In this document: in pieces, positions 8,296-16,620 of the stretch
Position numbering within the stretch: the stretch's first letter is position 1
Layout: each line of letters starts with the position of its first letter
From: Janibacter sp. Soil728
GTDB lineage: Bacteria > Actinomycetota > Actinomycetes > Actinomycetales > Dermatophilaceae
DNA: 64,000 nucleotides
Direction of reading: 5' to 3'
NCBI RefSeq assembly: GCF_001428305.1
Contig: NZ_LMRZ01000004.1
Coordinates: 572,446 to 636,445, forward strand
The notes under the pieces: generated by a model
The model's database searches: none
Told to the model about the DNA's origin: nothing
The model's input: only the letters and a program-made list of their open reading frames with translations
Translations under genes and position numbers: made by a program

Positions 8296-10277
8296 CGGCG
8301 ACCACTCCAGACGGGTCGGCGGCCCCGACCGGGCGGGACCGTGTAGGTGGACAGGTCGAAGATGTTCAGCTCCAGCTCGCGATCGATGCTCGAGCCGTCC
8401 TGGTAGCTCACGCGGCTGCGCACCGAGACCCGCTCGTCACCGCGCCCCAGGGCGGCGATGATGTCGCCGTACCGGTCGGCGATGACCGAGCGGCGCACCT
8501 TGCGGGTGCGGGTGATCTCGTCGTCGTCGGGGTCCAGCTGCTTGTGCAGCAGGACGAAGCGCTCGACCCGGATCCCCTCCGGGAGGTCCTCGTTGGCCCG
8601 AGTTGCCTCCTCCGCGACGAGCTCTTGCACCTCGGGCTTGGCGGCCAGGTCCGTGAAGGTCGTGTAGCTCAGGCGCTCGTGCTCGGCCCAGGCGCCGACG
8701 GTGGCCGGGTCGATGATGATCAGCGCGGTCATGCCCTCGCGGGTGTCATCGCTGGGTGCGAAGACCACGGCCTCCTCGACGTACGGGGAGAACTTCAGCT
8801 TGTTCTCGATGAAGGCACTGGAGTAGCGGGTGCCGTCAGGGGCGGTCAGGACGTCCTTCGCCCGGTCGATGATGACGAGGTGCCCCGCGTCGTCGAGGTA
8901 GCCGGCGTCGCCGGTGCTGAGCCATCCCTCGGCGTCGACGACCTTGGCGGTCTCCTCCGGCTGACGGTGGTAGCCGCGGAAGACGGACGCCGAGCGGAGC
9001 AGGACCTCGCCCCCTTCGTCGATGCGCAGCTCGGTCCCGGGGATGGGGGTGCCGACGGTGTTGAAGGGGACGTCGTCGTCGCGGTGGAGCACCGCGATCC
9101 CGCAGATCTCGGTCTGGCCGTAGATCTGCTTGAGGTTGACGCCGATGGCGTGGAAGAAGCGGAAGACATCCGGCCCCAGTGGGGCGCCACCGGTGTAGCA
9201 GCGCTGGATCCGGGCAAGACCGAGCTGGTCCCGGACCGGCCGGGTCGCGACGGCGTCGGCCACCTTGTGGGTCAGCGCGAGGAGCGGTCCGGGCTTGCGC
9301 CCGCTGACCCGCATCTCGGCCACCTTGTCGCCGACGCCGTAGCCCCAGCCGAAGACGCGTCGCTTGAACCAGTCCGACTCGTCGATGCGCACCTGGACCT
9401 CGGAGAGCATCGACTCCCAGATCCGCGGCGGCGAGAACATCAGGTCCGGCCCGATCTCTCGCATGTCGCTGCGCTGGGTCGAGGCGTCCTCGGGGAAGGA
9501 GATCGTCAGGCCGTGCGAGAGACCGCAGGCGACCGCGAGCATCTGCTCCCCGATCCAGGCGAAGGGGAGGAAGGAGACGTAGCGGTCCTTGGTCGAGACC
9601 GGGTCGATGCTCGTCAGGTGCTCGGCCATGGCCAGCAGGTTGCGGTGGGAGAGCTCGGCCAGCTTGGGCTTGGAGGTCGTCCCGGAGGTGGTGCAGATGA
9701 TCGCGATGTCGTCCGCGTGCCCCTCCTCGACCTGTGCGTCGAGCCAGTGCGGGAGCTCGATGGCCCGCTCCAGGCCCATGGCCTCGAGGTCGGTGAACTC
9801 CATGAGCACGGGGTCGGTGTACTGCTCGAGACCGTGCGGGTCGTAGTAGACGATCCGCTCGATGTGCAGGGGAGCAGCGTCGGGGGCGGCCTCGGCGAGC
9901 AGGCGCAACAGCTTGTCGACCTGCTCCTGGTCCTCGGCGACGACGACCCGAGCGCGCGAGGTGGCCAGGATGTGGTGCAGCTCCTCGCCGATCGAGGTGG
10001 GGTAGATGCCGACGACCGCCGCGCCGATGCTCTGCGCGGCCAGCTCGGCGATGAGCCATTCCGGACGGTTGTCGCCCAGGACGGCGATGACCTGCCCGCG
10101 GTCCACGCCGAGGCTCGCGAGGCCGTGAGCCGTCGCGTGGACCCGCTGGGCGTACTCGGACCAGGTGAGCGGCTGCCAGATCCCGTAGAGCTTCTCCTGC
10201 ATGGCGACGCCGTCGGGGCGGGTCGTGGCCAGGCCGGCGAGCAGCCTCGGGAAGGTGTCCGTCGACAGGTCAGACAT
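8292..10277 (-). CDS. Long-chain acyl-CoA synthetase-type AMP-dependent ligase
   Basis: 661 aa, FadD15/ACSBG-like. Adenylation motifs are intact: A3 CTTSGTTSKPK (about residue 190), A5 IYGQTEICG, A7 STGDAGYLDDAGHL, A8 region IIDRAKDVLT, and the C-terminal lysine region ITRTRKVRR. It should activate a fatty or aromatic acid to its CoA ester. The ATG at 10277 overlaps the livG stop by 8 nt. It lies inside a liv-type transporter operon, an arrangement known from benzoate, hydroxybenzoate and phenylacetate uptake loci in other bacteria, so a coupled uptake-activation role is inferred. Confidence 0.82.
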   Translation of the reverse strand: MSDLSTDTFPRLLAGLATTRPDGVAMQEKLYGIWQPLTWSEYAQRVHATAHGLASLGVDRGQVIAVLGDNRPEWLIAELAAQSIGAAVVGIYPTSIGEELHHILATSRARVVVAEDQEQVDKLLRLLAEAAPDAAPLHIERIVYYDPHGLEQYTDPVLMEFTDLEAMGLERAIELPHWLDAQVEEGHADDIAIICTTSGTTSKPKLAELSHRNLLAMAEHLTSIDPVSTKDRYVSFLPFAWIGEQMLAVACGLSHGLTISFPEDASTQRSDMREIGPDLMFSPPRIWESMLSEVQVRIDESDWFKRRVFGWGYGVGDKVAEMRVSGRKPGPLLALTHKVADAVATRPVRDQLGLARIQRCYTGGAPLGPDVFRFFHAIGVNLKQIYGQTEICGIAVLHRDDDVPFNTVGTPIPGTELRIDEGGEVLLRSASVFRGYHRQPEETAKVVDAEGWLSTGDAGYLDDAGHLVIIDRAKDVLTAPDGTRYSSAFIENKLKFSPYVEEAVVFAPSDDTREGMTALIIIDPATVGAWAEHERLSYTTFTDLAAKPEVQELVAEEATRANEDLPEGIRVERFVLLHKQLDPDDDEITRTRKVRRSVIADRYGDIIAALGRGDERVSVRSRVSYQDGSSIDRELELNIFDLSTYTVPPGRGRRPVWSGRR

Positions 10278-11133
10278 GGATGGCCCCTTCGTCCTCGGCG
10301 CCCAGGTATGCCTCGATGACGGCCGGCTCGGCCATCACCTCCGCAGGTGTCCCGTCAGCGATGAGGACACCGAAGTCCAGGACGCTCACTCGGTGCGAGA
10401 TGTCCATGACGACATTCATGTCGTGCTCGATGAGCACGACGGAGACCTTGGCCAGCTCGTTGACGTCGAGGATGTAGCGGGCCATGTCCTCCTTCTCCTC
10501 GGCGTTCATGCCGGCCATCGGCTCGTCGAGCAGCAGGAGCGAGGGCTGCAGGCACAGGGCCCGGCCGAGCTCCACGCGCTTCTGCACGCCGTAGGCCAGG
10601 GAGCCGACCGGCTTGGTCCGTACCGCCTGCAGCTGCAGGAGGTCGATGACCTCTTCGACGAGCTGCCGGTGGGCGATCTCCTGTCGCCGGGCCGGGCCGA
10701 ACCAGAGCATCGACTGCATGACGCTGTGGCGCATGTGGATGTGGCGTCCGAGCATGAGGTTGTCCAGCACGCTCATCGCGTGGAAGAGCTCGATGTTCTG
10801 GAAGGAGCGGGCGACTCCGAGGCGCGCGATGCGGTGCGGTGCCAGCGAGGTCAGCGCGTGCTCGTGCCGTGAACCGGCCTCGTCCGCGGTGTGCAGGCGG
10901 ATGCGTCCCTCCTGCGGGTGGTAGAGCCCGCTGATGCAGTTCAGGAGAGAGGACTTGCCGGCGCCGTTTGGCCCGATGACGGCGTGGATGTCGCCCTCGG
11001 TCACGCGGAAGGACACCTCGCTCAGGGCGGTGACGCCCCCGAACCGCAGGGTTGCCTCCTCGATGTCGAGGAGTGCCTCGCCCGCAGGCAGATGACCGCC
11101 TCGCAAGGAGTGCTTGTAGGACCTGGTCAGCAC
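10270..11133 (-). CDS. livG: ABC transporter ATPase LivG
   Basis: 287 aa. Walker A is GPNGAGKSSLLN, the signature-like region is LAYGVQKRVELGRAL and Walker B is LLLLDEPMAGM. The long insert between Walker A and the signature (residues about 80-150) is normal for LivG. GTG start at 11133 with AGGAGG 5 nt upstream. First gene of the operon livG / ligase / livH / livM / binding protein / livF / PaaK-like, read from the promoter at 11180-11209. Confidence 0.87.
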   Translation of the reverse strand: MLTRSYKHSLRGGHLPAGEALLDIEEATLRFGGVTALSEVSFRVTEGDIHAVIGPNGAGKSSLLNCISGLYHPQEGRIRLHTADEAGSRHEHALTSLAPHRIARLGVARSFQNIELFHAMSVLDNLMLGRHIHMRHSVMQSMLWFGPARRQEIAHRQLVEEVIDLLQLQAVRTKPVGSLAYGVQKRVELGRALCLQPSLLLLDEPMAGMNAEEKEDMARYILDVNELAKVSVVLIEHDMNVVMDISHRVSVLDFGVLIADGTPAEVMAEPAVIEAYLGAEDEGAIHV

Positions 11134-11179
11134 TGACCCTCCTGGAACGTCGCTTCGACAGTGAAACTGGAACGTTCAG

Positions 11180-11209
11180 AGAATAGGTTTTCACTATGTG
11201 AAAGCGCAA
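11180..11209 (-). promoter_or_regulatory. liv operon promoter with palindromic operator in the spacer
   Basis: On the minus strand TTGCGC (11209-11204) and TATTCT (11185-11180) are spaced by 18 nt. The palindrome TTTCAC-TAT-GTGAAA (11189-11203) fills the spacer, where a bound repressor would block RNA polymerase. A further GTGAAAC half site lies at 11161 and TGGAACGT is repeated at 11143 and 11168. The divergent IclR gene is the obvious candidate regulator; that link is inferred. Confidence 0.55.
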
Positions 11210-11289
11210 GACCTTCTTCGGAAATCTTCTGCGGACTGTGGTTGACTGCAGCGCGCAACGAAACTTTGGGATCAGGTGGAGGAGGTCGT

Positions 11290-12054
11290 ATGGCAGGCGG
11301 TCGAGCCAGCGAGGGCAGCGTCGGACGAGGCGGGCTCGGCACCGTGCGCAATGCGGTCGTCCTGCTGGACCTGCTCGGGGAGGGCCCGGCCCTGCAGCAC
11401 CTCACCGACCTGGCCGAGCGCTCGCAGATGTCGATCCCGACGGTCCACCGACTCCTGCGCTCGCTCGTGCTGGCCGACCTCGTGGTCCAGGACCCTCAGT
11501 CGTCCCGATACGGCCTGGGCCCGGAGCTGACCCGGTTGTCCAACCACTACCTGTCGCGTCTGCCCCTGCTCGGGGCGCTCAGTCCCTACCTGTCCCAGCT
11601 GCGCGACCAGCTGGGTCACACGGTGCACGTCCAGATCCTCGTGCACGGTGAGGTCATCTACGTCGACCGTGTCGACGGGGCCGAGCGGGACCCGTACCGC
11701 GAGACCCACAGGGTGGGTTCTGCCCTCTCGTGCGCCGGAGGCCGCATCCTCGCCGCCCGGGCGAGCGATGACGAGTGGCGACAGGCGCTGGAGAGGGCGA
11801 CCCCGGAGGACCGTGCCCTGGCGACCGACAGCGAGCGTGAGCGGTGGGCCTCTCTGGAGCACCTGGCCCTCGCGTCCGTGGACCCGACCCTCTCGGCCGA
11901 GGTGGCCGTGGGTCTCGTGGATGGTCAGGGCGCGACGGTGGCGGCGCTGGCTGCCTCCGTCCCCGACGCTGCTGATGCCGAGGCTGTCACCGAGGCAGCC
12001 GTCCATCTGGGCCGAGCGGCCCGTGCGGCGGGGAGGACGCTGGGACATGCCTGA
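11290..12054 (+). CDS. IclR-family transcriptional regulator
   Basis: 254 aa. The N-terminal winged helix (residues about 15-75) contains LTDLAERSQMSIPTVHRLL. The C-terminal effector domain contains VDRVDGAERD and ALSCAGGRILAA (the IclR CAGGR-type signature, where Arg is usually preceded by GS/A). The ATG at 11290 is chosen because GGAGGAGG lies just before it; the frame stays open upstream without a better start. Divergent from the liv operon and overlapping the next gene by 8 nt. Likely senses the imported acid or its CoA ester. Confidence 0.85.
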   Translation: MAGGRASEGSVGRGGLGTVRNAVVLLDLLGEGPALQHLTDLAERSQMSIPTVHRLLRSLVLADLVVQDPQSSRYGLGPELTRLSNHYLSRLPLLGALSPYLSQLRDQLGHTVHVQILVHGEVIYVDRVDGAERDPYRETHRVGSALSCAGGRILAARASDDEWRQALERATPEDRALATDSERERWASLEHLALASVDPTLSAEVAVGLVDGQGATVAALAASVPDAADAEAVTEAAVHLGRAARAAGRTLGHA

Positions 12055-13915
12055 TCGTGAATCGCCCCTGAGCAGCACGCCGCCGGACCCCGCCTGGGCC
12101 GACATCGCCGGACTCATCGACTTCGACCACCCGTACTCCGCGCTGTGGACCCCGGGACCCCGCTCGGGGCGCTGGTTCCCCGATGCGACGGTCAACGTGT
12201 CGACCAACTGCGTCGACCGCCACCTCGTCGAGCACGCCGACCGGGTGGCGCTGCACTGGGAGGGCGAGCCCGGGGACCGGCGCTCGCTCACGTACGCGGA
12301 TCTGCACCATCAGGTGATCGTGCTTGCGCGCGCCCTGCGCGGGATGGGCGTGGGGGTGGGGGACCGGGTGGGTCTTCACCTGGGCTGGTTGCCGGAGACC
12401 GTGGTCGCCATGCTGGCCTGCGCGCGCGTGGGAGCCATCCACGCAGTCCTGCCCGCTCCACTGCCGACAGAGCCCCTGGCCGACCGGTTGAGCGCGCTCG
12501 ACCTCAAGGTGCTCTTCACCCAGGACGGCGCCTGGCGGCACGGGACCGTGCTGCCGACCAAGGCGCGTGCGGACGAGGCGCTGCTGGCCAGCGGGTCGGT
12601 CGAGCACACGATCGTCGTGCGTCGCACCGGTATGGACGTCGCCTGGTTCGAAGGGGACCGGTGGTACCACGACGTCGTCGGGCCGACCAGGCGTGTGCCC
12701 GCGGGCTCTCGCGCGGACGAGGACGATCTCGGCGGGCCCGTCTCCCTCCCGGCGGACCACCCGATCTCGATCGTCCCCCTGGCCACCAAGGGCGGGCAGC
12801 CGGTGTCCGTCCTCCACGGGGCCGCGACGATGCTGGCGGGAGCGCTTGCCGTGCACCGGCGGCTGCGGACCGGCGGCGTCTTCTGGTGCGCCGGGGACAT
12901 CTCCTGGGCGGTCACCCAGTTCCACGGCATCTACGGTCCGCTCGCGTACGGGGACACCGCGGTCATGTACGAGGGCACGCTCGACCAGCCGGCTCCGACC
13001 CGGGCCTGGGAGATCATCGCGCGCTACGGCGTGGAGAGCATGGTGTCCACGCCCTCCGTCATGCGGACCGTGCGTGGTTGGGCGCGTGAGCTGCCCGAGG
13101 TCTCACGCATCCCCTCCCTGCAGCGGGTGACGACTGCCGGTGAGCCTGTCGAGGAGGACCTCGCCGAGTGGATGAAGCAGGCCTTCGGTGCCAAGGACCT
13201 GCAGGTGCTCGACGCCTGGGGCCAGCTCGAGCTCAGTGGGATCGTGCGCGTGATGGACACGTCCGACCCCGGGCCCGGCGGCGCTGGGGACGACACTGCT
13301 CTCCCGGACTGCGATCTCGACATCGTCGACGCTGCTGGCCAACCCACGACGCCGGGGCGTGCTGGTGAGGCCGTGCTGCGCCTCCCGTGGGCCGGCACGC
13401 TCGTCGACGTCGAGGGCGATCAGGCGGATGTCGCCCAGTCCCACTGGACACGTCATCCGGGCTGCTACGCGACCGGTGACCTCGCCTCGCGGGACGAGGG
13501 TGGTCACATCGTCTTCCTCGGCCGCACCGACGGTGTGGTCTCGATCTCCGGTCAGCTCGTCTCCCTGCGGGAGGTGCGTGAGGTCCTCGAGGACCACCCC
13601 TACGTCTCGGCTGCCGAGGTGACCTGGCGCAAGGACCCGGAGCTGGGCCGCGCCCTCGTCGCCGCTGTCGTGCTGGACGCCCAGGTGGGCCCGGACCCGG
13701 ATCTGGACGAGGTGGCAGTGGGGTTGATGAACGCCGTGCGCGAGATCATGGGCGGTCTGGCCCGCCCACGTTCCCTGCTGGTCATCGACCGGTTCGGAGA
13801 CGAGCTCGGTCGCCTGGAGAGGGCCCGGGCGATCGCCACCCTGGCCACACCCGACCGGGTCGGTGCGCCTCGCGAGGTCACGTGGTCGCAGGTGCTGGCA
13901 GCCGCGGGGCAGTGA
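12047..13915 (+). CDS. Acetyl-CoA synthetase-like protein with degraded catalytic motifs
   Basis: 622 aa, the length and layout of Acs (N-terminal WTPGPRSGRWFPDATVNVST, LTYADL, then GIYGPLAYGDTAVMYEGT, AGEPVEEDLAEWM, WGQLE, YATGDLASRDEGGHIVFLGR). The phosphate-binding A3 loop (normally YTSGTTGKPK) reads VPLATKGGQPVS at about residues 243-254. The A5 threonine of WGQTE is Leu. The A10 catalytic lysine region reads DELGRLERAR with Arg in place of Lys. It is therefore probably not a normal CoA ligase. It is co-translated with the IclR gene (8-nt overlap). Confidence 0.75.
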   Translation: MPDRESPLSSTPPDPAWADIAGLIDFDHPYSALWTPGPRSGRWFPDATVNVSTNCVDRHLVEHADRVALHWEGEPGDRRSLTYADLHHQVIVLARALRGMGVGVGDRVGLHLGWLPETVVAMLACARVGAIHAVLPAPLPTEPLADRLSALDLKVLFTQDGAWRHGTVLPTKARADEALLASGSVEHTIVVRRTGMDVAWFEGDRWYHDVVGPTRRVPAGSRADEDDLGGPVSLPADHPISIVPLATKGGQPVSVLHGAATMLAGALAVHRRLRTGGVFWCAGDISWAVTQFHGIYGPLAYGDTAVMYEGTLDQPAPTRAWEIIARYGVESMVSTPSVMRTVRGWARELPEVSRIPSLQRVTTAGEPVEEDLAEWMKQAFGAKDLQVLDAWGQLELSGIVRVMDTSDPGPGGAGDDTALPDCDLDIVDAAGQPTTPGRAGEAVLRLPWAGTLVDVEGDQADVAQSHWTRHPGCYATGDLASRDEGGHIVFLGRTDGVVSISGQLVSLREVREVLEDHPYVSAAEVTWRKDPELGRALVAAVVLDAQVGPDPDLDEVAVGLMNAVREIMGGLARPRSLLVIDRFGDELGRLERARAIATLATPDRVGAPREVTWSQVLAAAGQ

Positions 13916-13925
13916 TCACGCCATG

Positions 13926-13959
13926 AGGCCCCCCGTCACCGTGTGGTGGCGGGGGGCCT
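13926..13959. terminator. Bidirectional terminator
   Basis: Arms 13926-13940 and 13945-13959 (AGGCCCCCCGTCACC and complement with one G-U pair), 4-nt loop. It lies 10 nt after the Acs-like stop and downstream of the minus-strand 54-aa ORF. Confidence 0.85.
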
Positions 13960-13984
13960 TCGTGATGGGGGGAGCAGTGGCTCG

Positions 13985-14149
13985 TCAGGCGGCGTGGCGG
14001 GCGGCGCGGGGGGCTGCGTGGGGGGTCTGGTCGACCCAGCGCATCTCCATGCGGGTCCGGCCGTCGTCACCGCGCACGGCGACCCAGGTGCAGGTCAGCT
14101 TCGGTGCGGGTCGAGTGGTCTCGGCCTTCTTCAGTGTCGTCACGGTCAT
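13985..14149 (-). CDS. Conserved small actinobacterial protein, 54 aa, unknown function
   Basis: Reads MTVTTLKKAETTRPAPKLTC and ends in an Ala/His/Arg tail. ATG at 14149 is preceded by AGGAGG at 9 nt spacing, a strong ribosome site. The middle (TWVAVRGDDGRTRMEMRWVD) suggests a small beta sheet; there is no membrane segment. Own promoter region upstream with repeated GTTCACC/GGTGAAC elements and own terminator at 13926-13959, so it looks like a real single gene. Not recognised functionally; similar short ORFs are, to my memory, frequent in actinobacteria. Confidence 0.7.
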   Translation of the reverse strand: MTVTTLKKAETTRPAPKLTCTWVAVRGDDGRTRMEMRWVDQTPHAAPRAARHAA

Positions 14150-14174
14150 TGTGGACACCTCCTGTTCATGTCTT

Positions 14175-14216
14175 GTTCACCTACGACACTAGCACGAAGG
14201 TGAACAGAAGGTGAAC
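14175..14216 (-). promoter_or_regulatory. Repeated GTTCACC/GGTGAAC elements upstream of the 54-aa gene
   Basis: GTTCACC at 14175-14181 and its complement GGTGAAC at 14199-14205 and 14210-14216 form inverted and direct repeats. On the minus strand TTCACC (14215-14210) and TAGTGT (14191-14186) are spaced 18 nt and can be -35 and -10. The repeats overlap both elements, as expected for an operator. The regulator is unknown. Confidence 0.4.
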
Positions 14217-14251
14217 GACAGGTCGGTGCCGTCGGTGGGCCGCTCCCTTCG

Positions 14252-14257
14252 TAGGCT
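14252..14257 (+). promoter_or_regulatory. -10 box TAGGCT of dapB, leaderless start
   Basis: TAGGCT followed by 6 nt and the ATG at 14264, with no Shine-Dalgarno. Transcription would begin at or next to the start codon. Confidence 0.6.
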
Positions 14258-14263
14258 GTGCCC

Positions 14264-15004
14264 ATGACGACGAAGGTGGCGGTGATCGGCGCCGAGGGGC
14301 GCATGGGTGCGACAGCGTGCGAGGCGGTGGAGGACGCAGGAGACCTCGAGCTCGTCGCCCGCTTCGACGACGGCGACGACCTGGGCGACCTCGGGGGCGC
14401 GCAGGTCGTGGTGGACTTCACCGTTCTGGCCGCCAGCGAGCGCAATGTCCGCCACTGCGTGGAGCGCGGCGTCCACGTCGTCGTCGGGACCTCGGGTTGG
14501 ACCGATGACAAGGCGAGCGAGCTGCGCGGCGAGGTCGAGGCGAAGGGGGGAGTGGGCGTGCTCATCGCCCCCAACTTCGCGATCGGCGCCGTGCTGATGA
14601 TGCAGTTCGCCAAGCAGGCTGCCCGCTTCTACGAGTCCGTCGAGGTGGTCGAGCTGCACCACCCGCGCAAGGTGGATGCGCCCAGCGGCACCGCCACGCG
14701 CACGGCCGAGCTGATCGCGCAGGCTCGCGCCGACGCAGGCCTGGGCGACATCCCGGACGCCACCACCGATGACCCGGACGGTGCTCGCGGCGCGAGCGTC
14801 GACGGCATTCCGGTGCACGCGGTCCGCCTGCGGGGTCTGGTCGCCCACCAGGAGGTCCTCCTGGGCAACGAGGGCGAGATGCTGACGATCCGCCACGACT
14901 CCTTCGACCGGGTCTCCTTCATGCCGGGCGTCCTCACGGGCGTGCGTGAGGTCGGCAAGCACCCGGGCGTCACGGTGGGTCTGGAGCACGTCCTCGGCCT
15001 CTGA
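14264..15004 (+). CDS. dapB: 4-hydroxy-tetrahydrodipicolinate reductase
   Basis: 246 aa from ATG 14264 (an in-frame GTG lies 6 nt earlier). NAD(P)H-dependent step of diaminopimelate and lysine synthesis. N-terminal Rossmann motif VAVIGAEGRMG; VVGTSGW; the APNFAIGAVL segment; and the substrate/catalytic region ELHHPRKVDAPSGTA, where HH and K are the conserved residues. C-terminal HQEVLLGNEGEMLTIRHDS is typical. Single gene with its own -10 box and no ribosome site. The downstream neighbour is convergent. Confidence 0.95.
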   Translation: MTTKVAVIGAEGRMGATACEAVEDAGDLELVARFDDGDDLGDLGGAQVVVDFTVLAASERNVRHCVERGVHVVVGTSGWTDDKASELRGEVEAKGGVGVLIAPNFAIGAVLMMQFAKQAARFYESVEVVELHHPRKVDAPSGTATRTAELIAQARADAGLGDIPDATTDDPDGARGASVDGIPVHAVRLRGLVAHQEVLLGNEGEMLTIRHDSFDRVSFMPGVLTGVREVGKHPGVTVGLEHVLGL

Positions 15005-15036
15005 GGCCCTCGGACACCCGCTGGTCAGCTCGCTGG

Positions 15037-15357
15037 TCAGCCCCAGCCGAGCGCTCGCAGCGCCGCGGCGAGGGCCGCCGCGGCGATGACCACGATGACG
15101 AAGTTGGCTCGCAGCCACAGCAGGACGACGGCCAGGGCGACGGCTGCGAGCCGGGCGTCCAGCACGATGCCGTCGTCCCCGCCGACCGTCTGCGTGACGA
15201 CCAGACCGGCGAGCAACGCGACCGGCAGCAGACCGATGATCCGCGAGCGGCGAGGCCCGTCGACGAGTGACTCGGGCACGAGGTGCCCGATGTACTTCGT
15301 CGCGAACCCCAGGATGCAGGCGGCGAGGACGGCCACCCACAGCACGGACGTGCTCAC
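15037..15357 (-). CDS. azlD: AzlD-type branched-chain amino acid export subunit
   Basis: 106 aa with about four hydrophobic segments. It contains ATKYIGHLVPESLVDGPRRS, typical of AzlD, the small partner of AzlC. GTG start at 15357 overlaps the azlC stop as GTGA. It is last in the operon ECH / GNAT / azlC / azlD. Family substrates are branched-chain amino acids or analogues; here the cargo is unproven. Confidence 0.8.
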   Translation of the reverse strand: MSTSVLWVAVLAACILGFATKYIGHLVPESLVDGPRRSRIIGLLPVALLAGLVVTQTVGGDDGIVLDARLAAVALAVVLLWLRANFVIVVIAAAALAAALRALGWG

Positions 15358-16076
15358 AGGAGGTCTCCTTCGGGCTGCTCGAGGTCGCGCGCGCGGCTCG
15401 GCGCGGAGGAGATCAGGCCGATGACGACCGCCGCCAGGGCTGCGAGGAGAACGGGGATGCCGGCGGGCGTCGGAGCGAAGGCAATGAGGGCGATGGCCGC
15501 GGCCAGCGCCGCGGTGACCTGACCGGTACGGTCGCGCAGACGCGGCCAGATGAGCGCGACGAAGGCGGCCGCGGCCGCTGCGTCCAGACCCCACACGCGC
15601 GGGTCGCCGATGGCATTGCCGACGACGGCACCGATGAGTGTCGAGAGGTTCCAGAAGGTGAAGACCCCCAGGCCGCCGGCCCAGAAACCCGTCCTCTGGA
15701 CGGCGGGGTCCTCCTGTGCGAGGGCGACGGCGGTGGACTCGTCGATCGTCAGGTGGGCGGCGGCTGCCCTGCGCCAGCCGGTCAGCCGCAGGACCCGCGC
15801 GAGCTGGAGGCCGTAGAGACCGTTGCGGATGCCGAGCAGCGTCGAGGTGACGACAGCAGTGACGGGGTTGCCGCCGGCGCTGATGATGCCGATGAAGGCG
15901 AACTGCGAACCGCCGGTGAACAGCAGCAGCGACAGGGCCACGGTCTGCCACAGATCAAGACCGGCGGCGATCCCGAGGGCCCCGAAGCTGATGCCGTAGA
16001 TGCCCGTCGCCAGACCGACGGAGAGCCCCTGACGACGTGCTGCCGTGTGCTCGAGGGCCAACGGGTCAGTCGGCAC
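15354..16076 (-). CDS. azlC: AzlC-type branched-chain amino acid permease
   Basis: 240 aa from GTG 16076. It shows the AzlC marker segments GLATGIYGISFGALGIAAGL, LLLFTGGSQFAFIG and RNGLYGLQLARVL, and six or more membrane helices. It overlaps the GNAT stop by 11 nt and azlD by 4 nt, so all three are coupled. Exports branched-chain amino acids or analogues in characterised relatives. Confidence 0.82.
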   Translation of the reverse strand: MPTDPLALEHTAARRQGLSVGLATGIYGISFGALGIAAGLDLWQTVALSLLLFTGGSQFAFIGIISAGGNPVTAVVTSTLLGIRNGLYGLQLARVLRLTGWRRAAAAHLTIDESTAVALAQEDPAVQRTGFWAGGLGVFTFWNLSTLIGAVVGNAIGDPRVWGLDAAAAAAFVALIWPRLRDRTGQVTAALAAAIALIAFAPTPAGIPVLLAALAAVVIGLISSAPSRARDLEQPEGDLL

Positions 16077-16620
16077 CGGTCTCCTCCACCAGGGTGGCGA
16101 CGAGACGCACCTCCCGGGCGGTGTCCTCCTCAGGGGAGATGACCCGATCGCGGAAGGCACCGTCGGGGGTGAGCCCGGAGGCGGTGAGGAAGGCGCGCAG
16201 TGCCTCGTGCTCGACGAGGCACCAGATCGCCACGTGCTCGGCTCCGGCCTCGCGCAGGATGTCGACGGCGGCGTTGACCAGGCGCGAGCCGTGGCCCTGC
16301 TGGCGGTGCATCGGGTGGACGCCCAGCGCGGTGATCTCACCTGTCGTCTGACCGGCGTCCGGGTCCTGGCTCGGTCCGATGGCGACGAACCCGATGACCG
16401 CATCACCGGCGCAGGCGACGAGGAGGCGGTGGACTCCCTCGGGCGGGGTGCGAAGGGAGTCCCTCCAGCCCGCGGCGAAGGCCTGCGGGTCGAAGGCGGC
16501 ATGCACCTGCGGAGGGACGATGCCGTCGTAGGCCTCCTGCCAGACGAGGGCCTGGGTCTGCCCGACGGCGGGTGCGTCGTTGACGGTGGCGCTGCGGACG
16601 CTGGCGTCGGCGGTGGTCAT
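16066..16620 (-). CDS. GNAT-family N-acetyltransferase
   Basis: 184 aa. GNAT motif A is TALGVHPMHRQQGHGSRLVNAAVD (Q/RxxGxG/A acetyl-CoA loop, here QQGHGS) near residue 108. The N-terminus contains VRSATVNDAPAVGQTQALVW. The substrate may be an amine or ribosomal protein; sequence does not decide. ATG at 16620 overlaps the enoyl-CoA hydratase stop as ATGA. Confidence 0.82.
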   Translation of the reverse strand: MTTADASVRSATVNDAPAVGQTQALVWQEAYDGIVPPQVHAAFDPQAFAAGWRDSLRTPPEGVHRLLVACAGDAVIGFVAIGPSQDPDAGQTTGEITALGVHPMHRQQGHGSRLVNAAVDILREAGAEHVAIWCLVEHEALRAFLTASGLTPDGAFRDRVISPEEDTAREVRLVATLVEETGAD

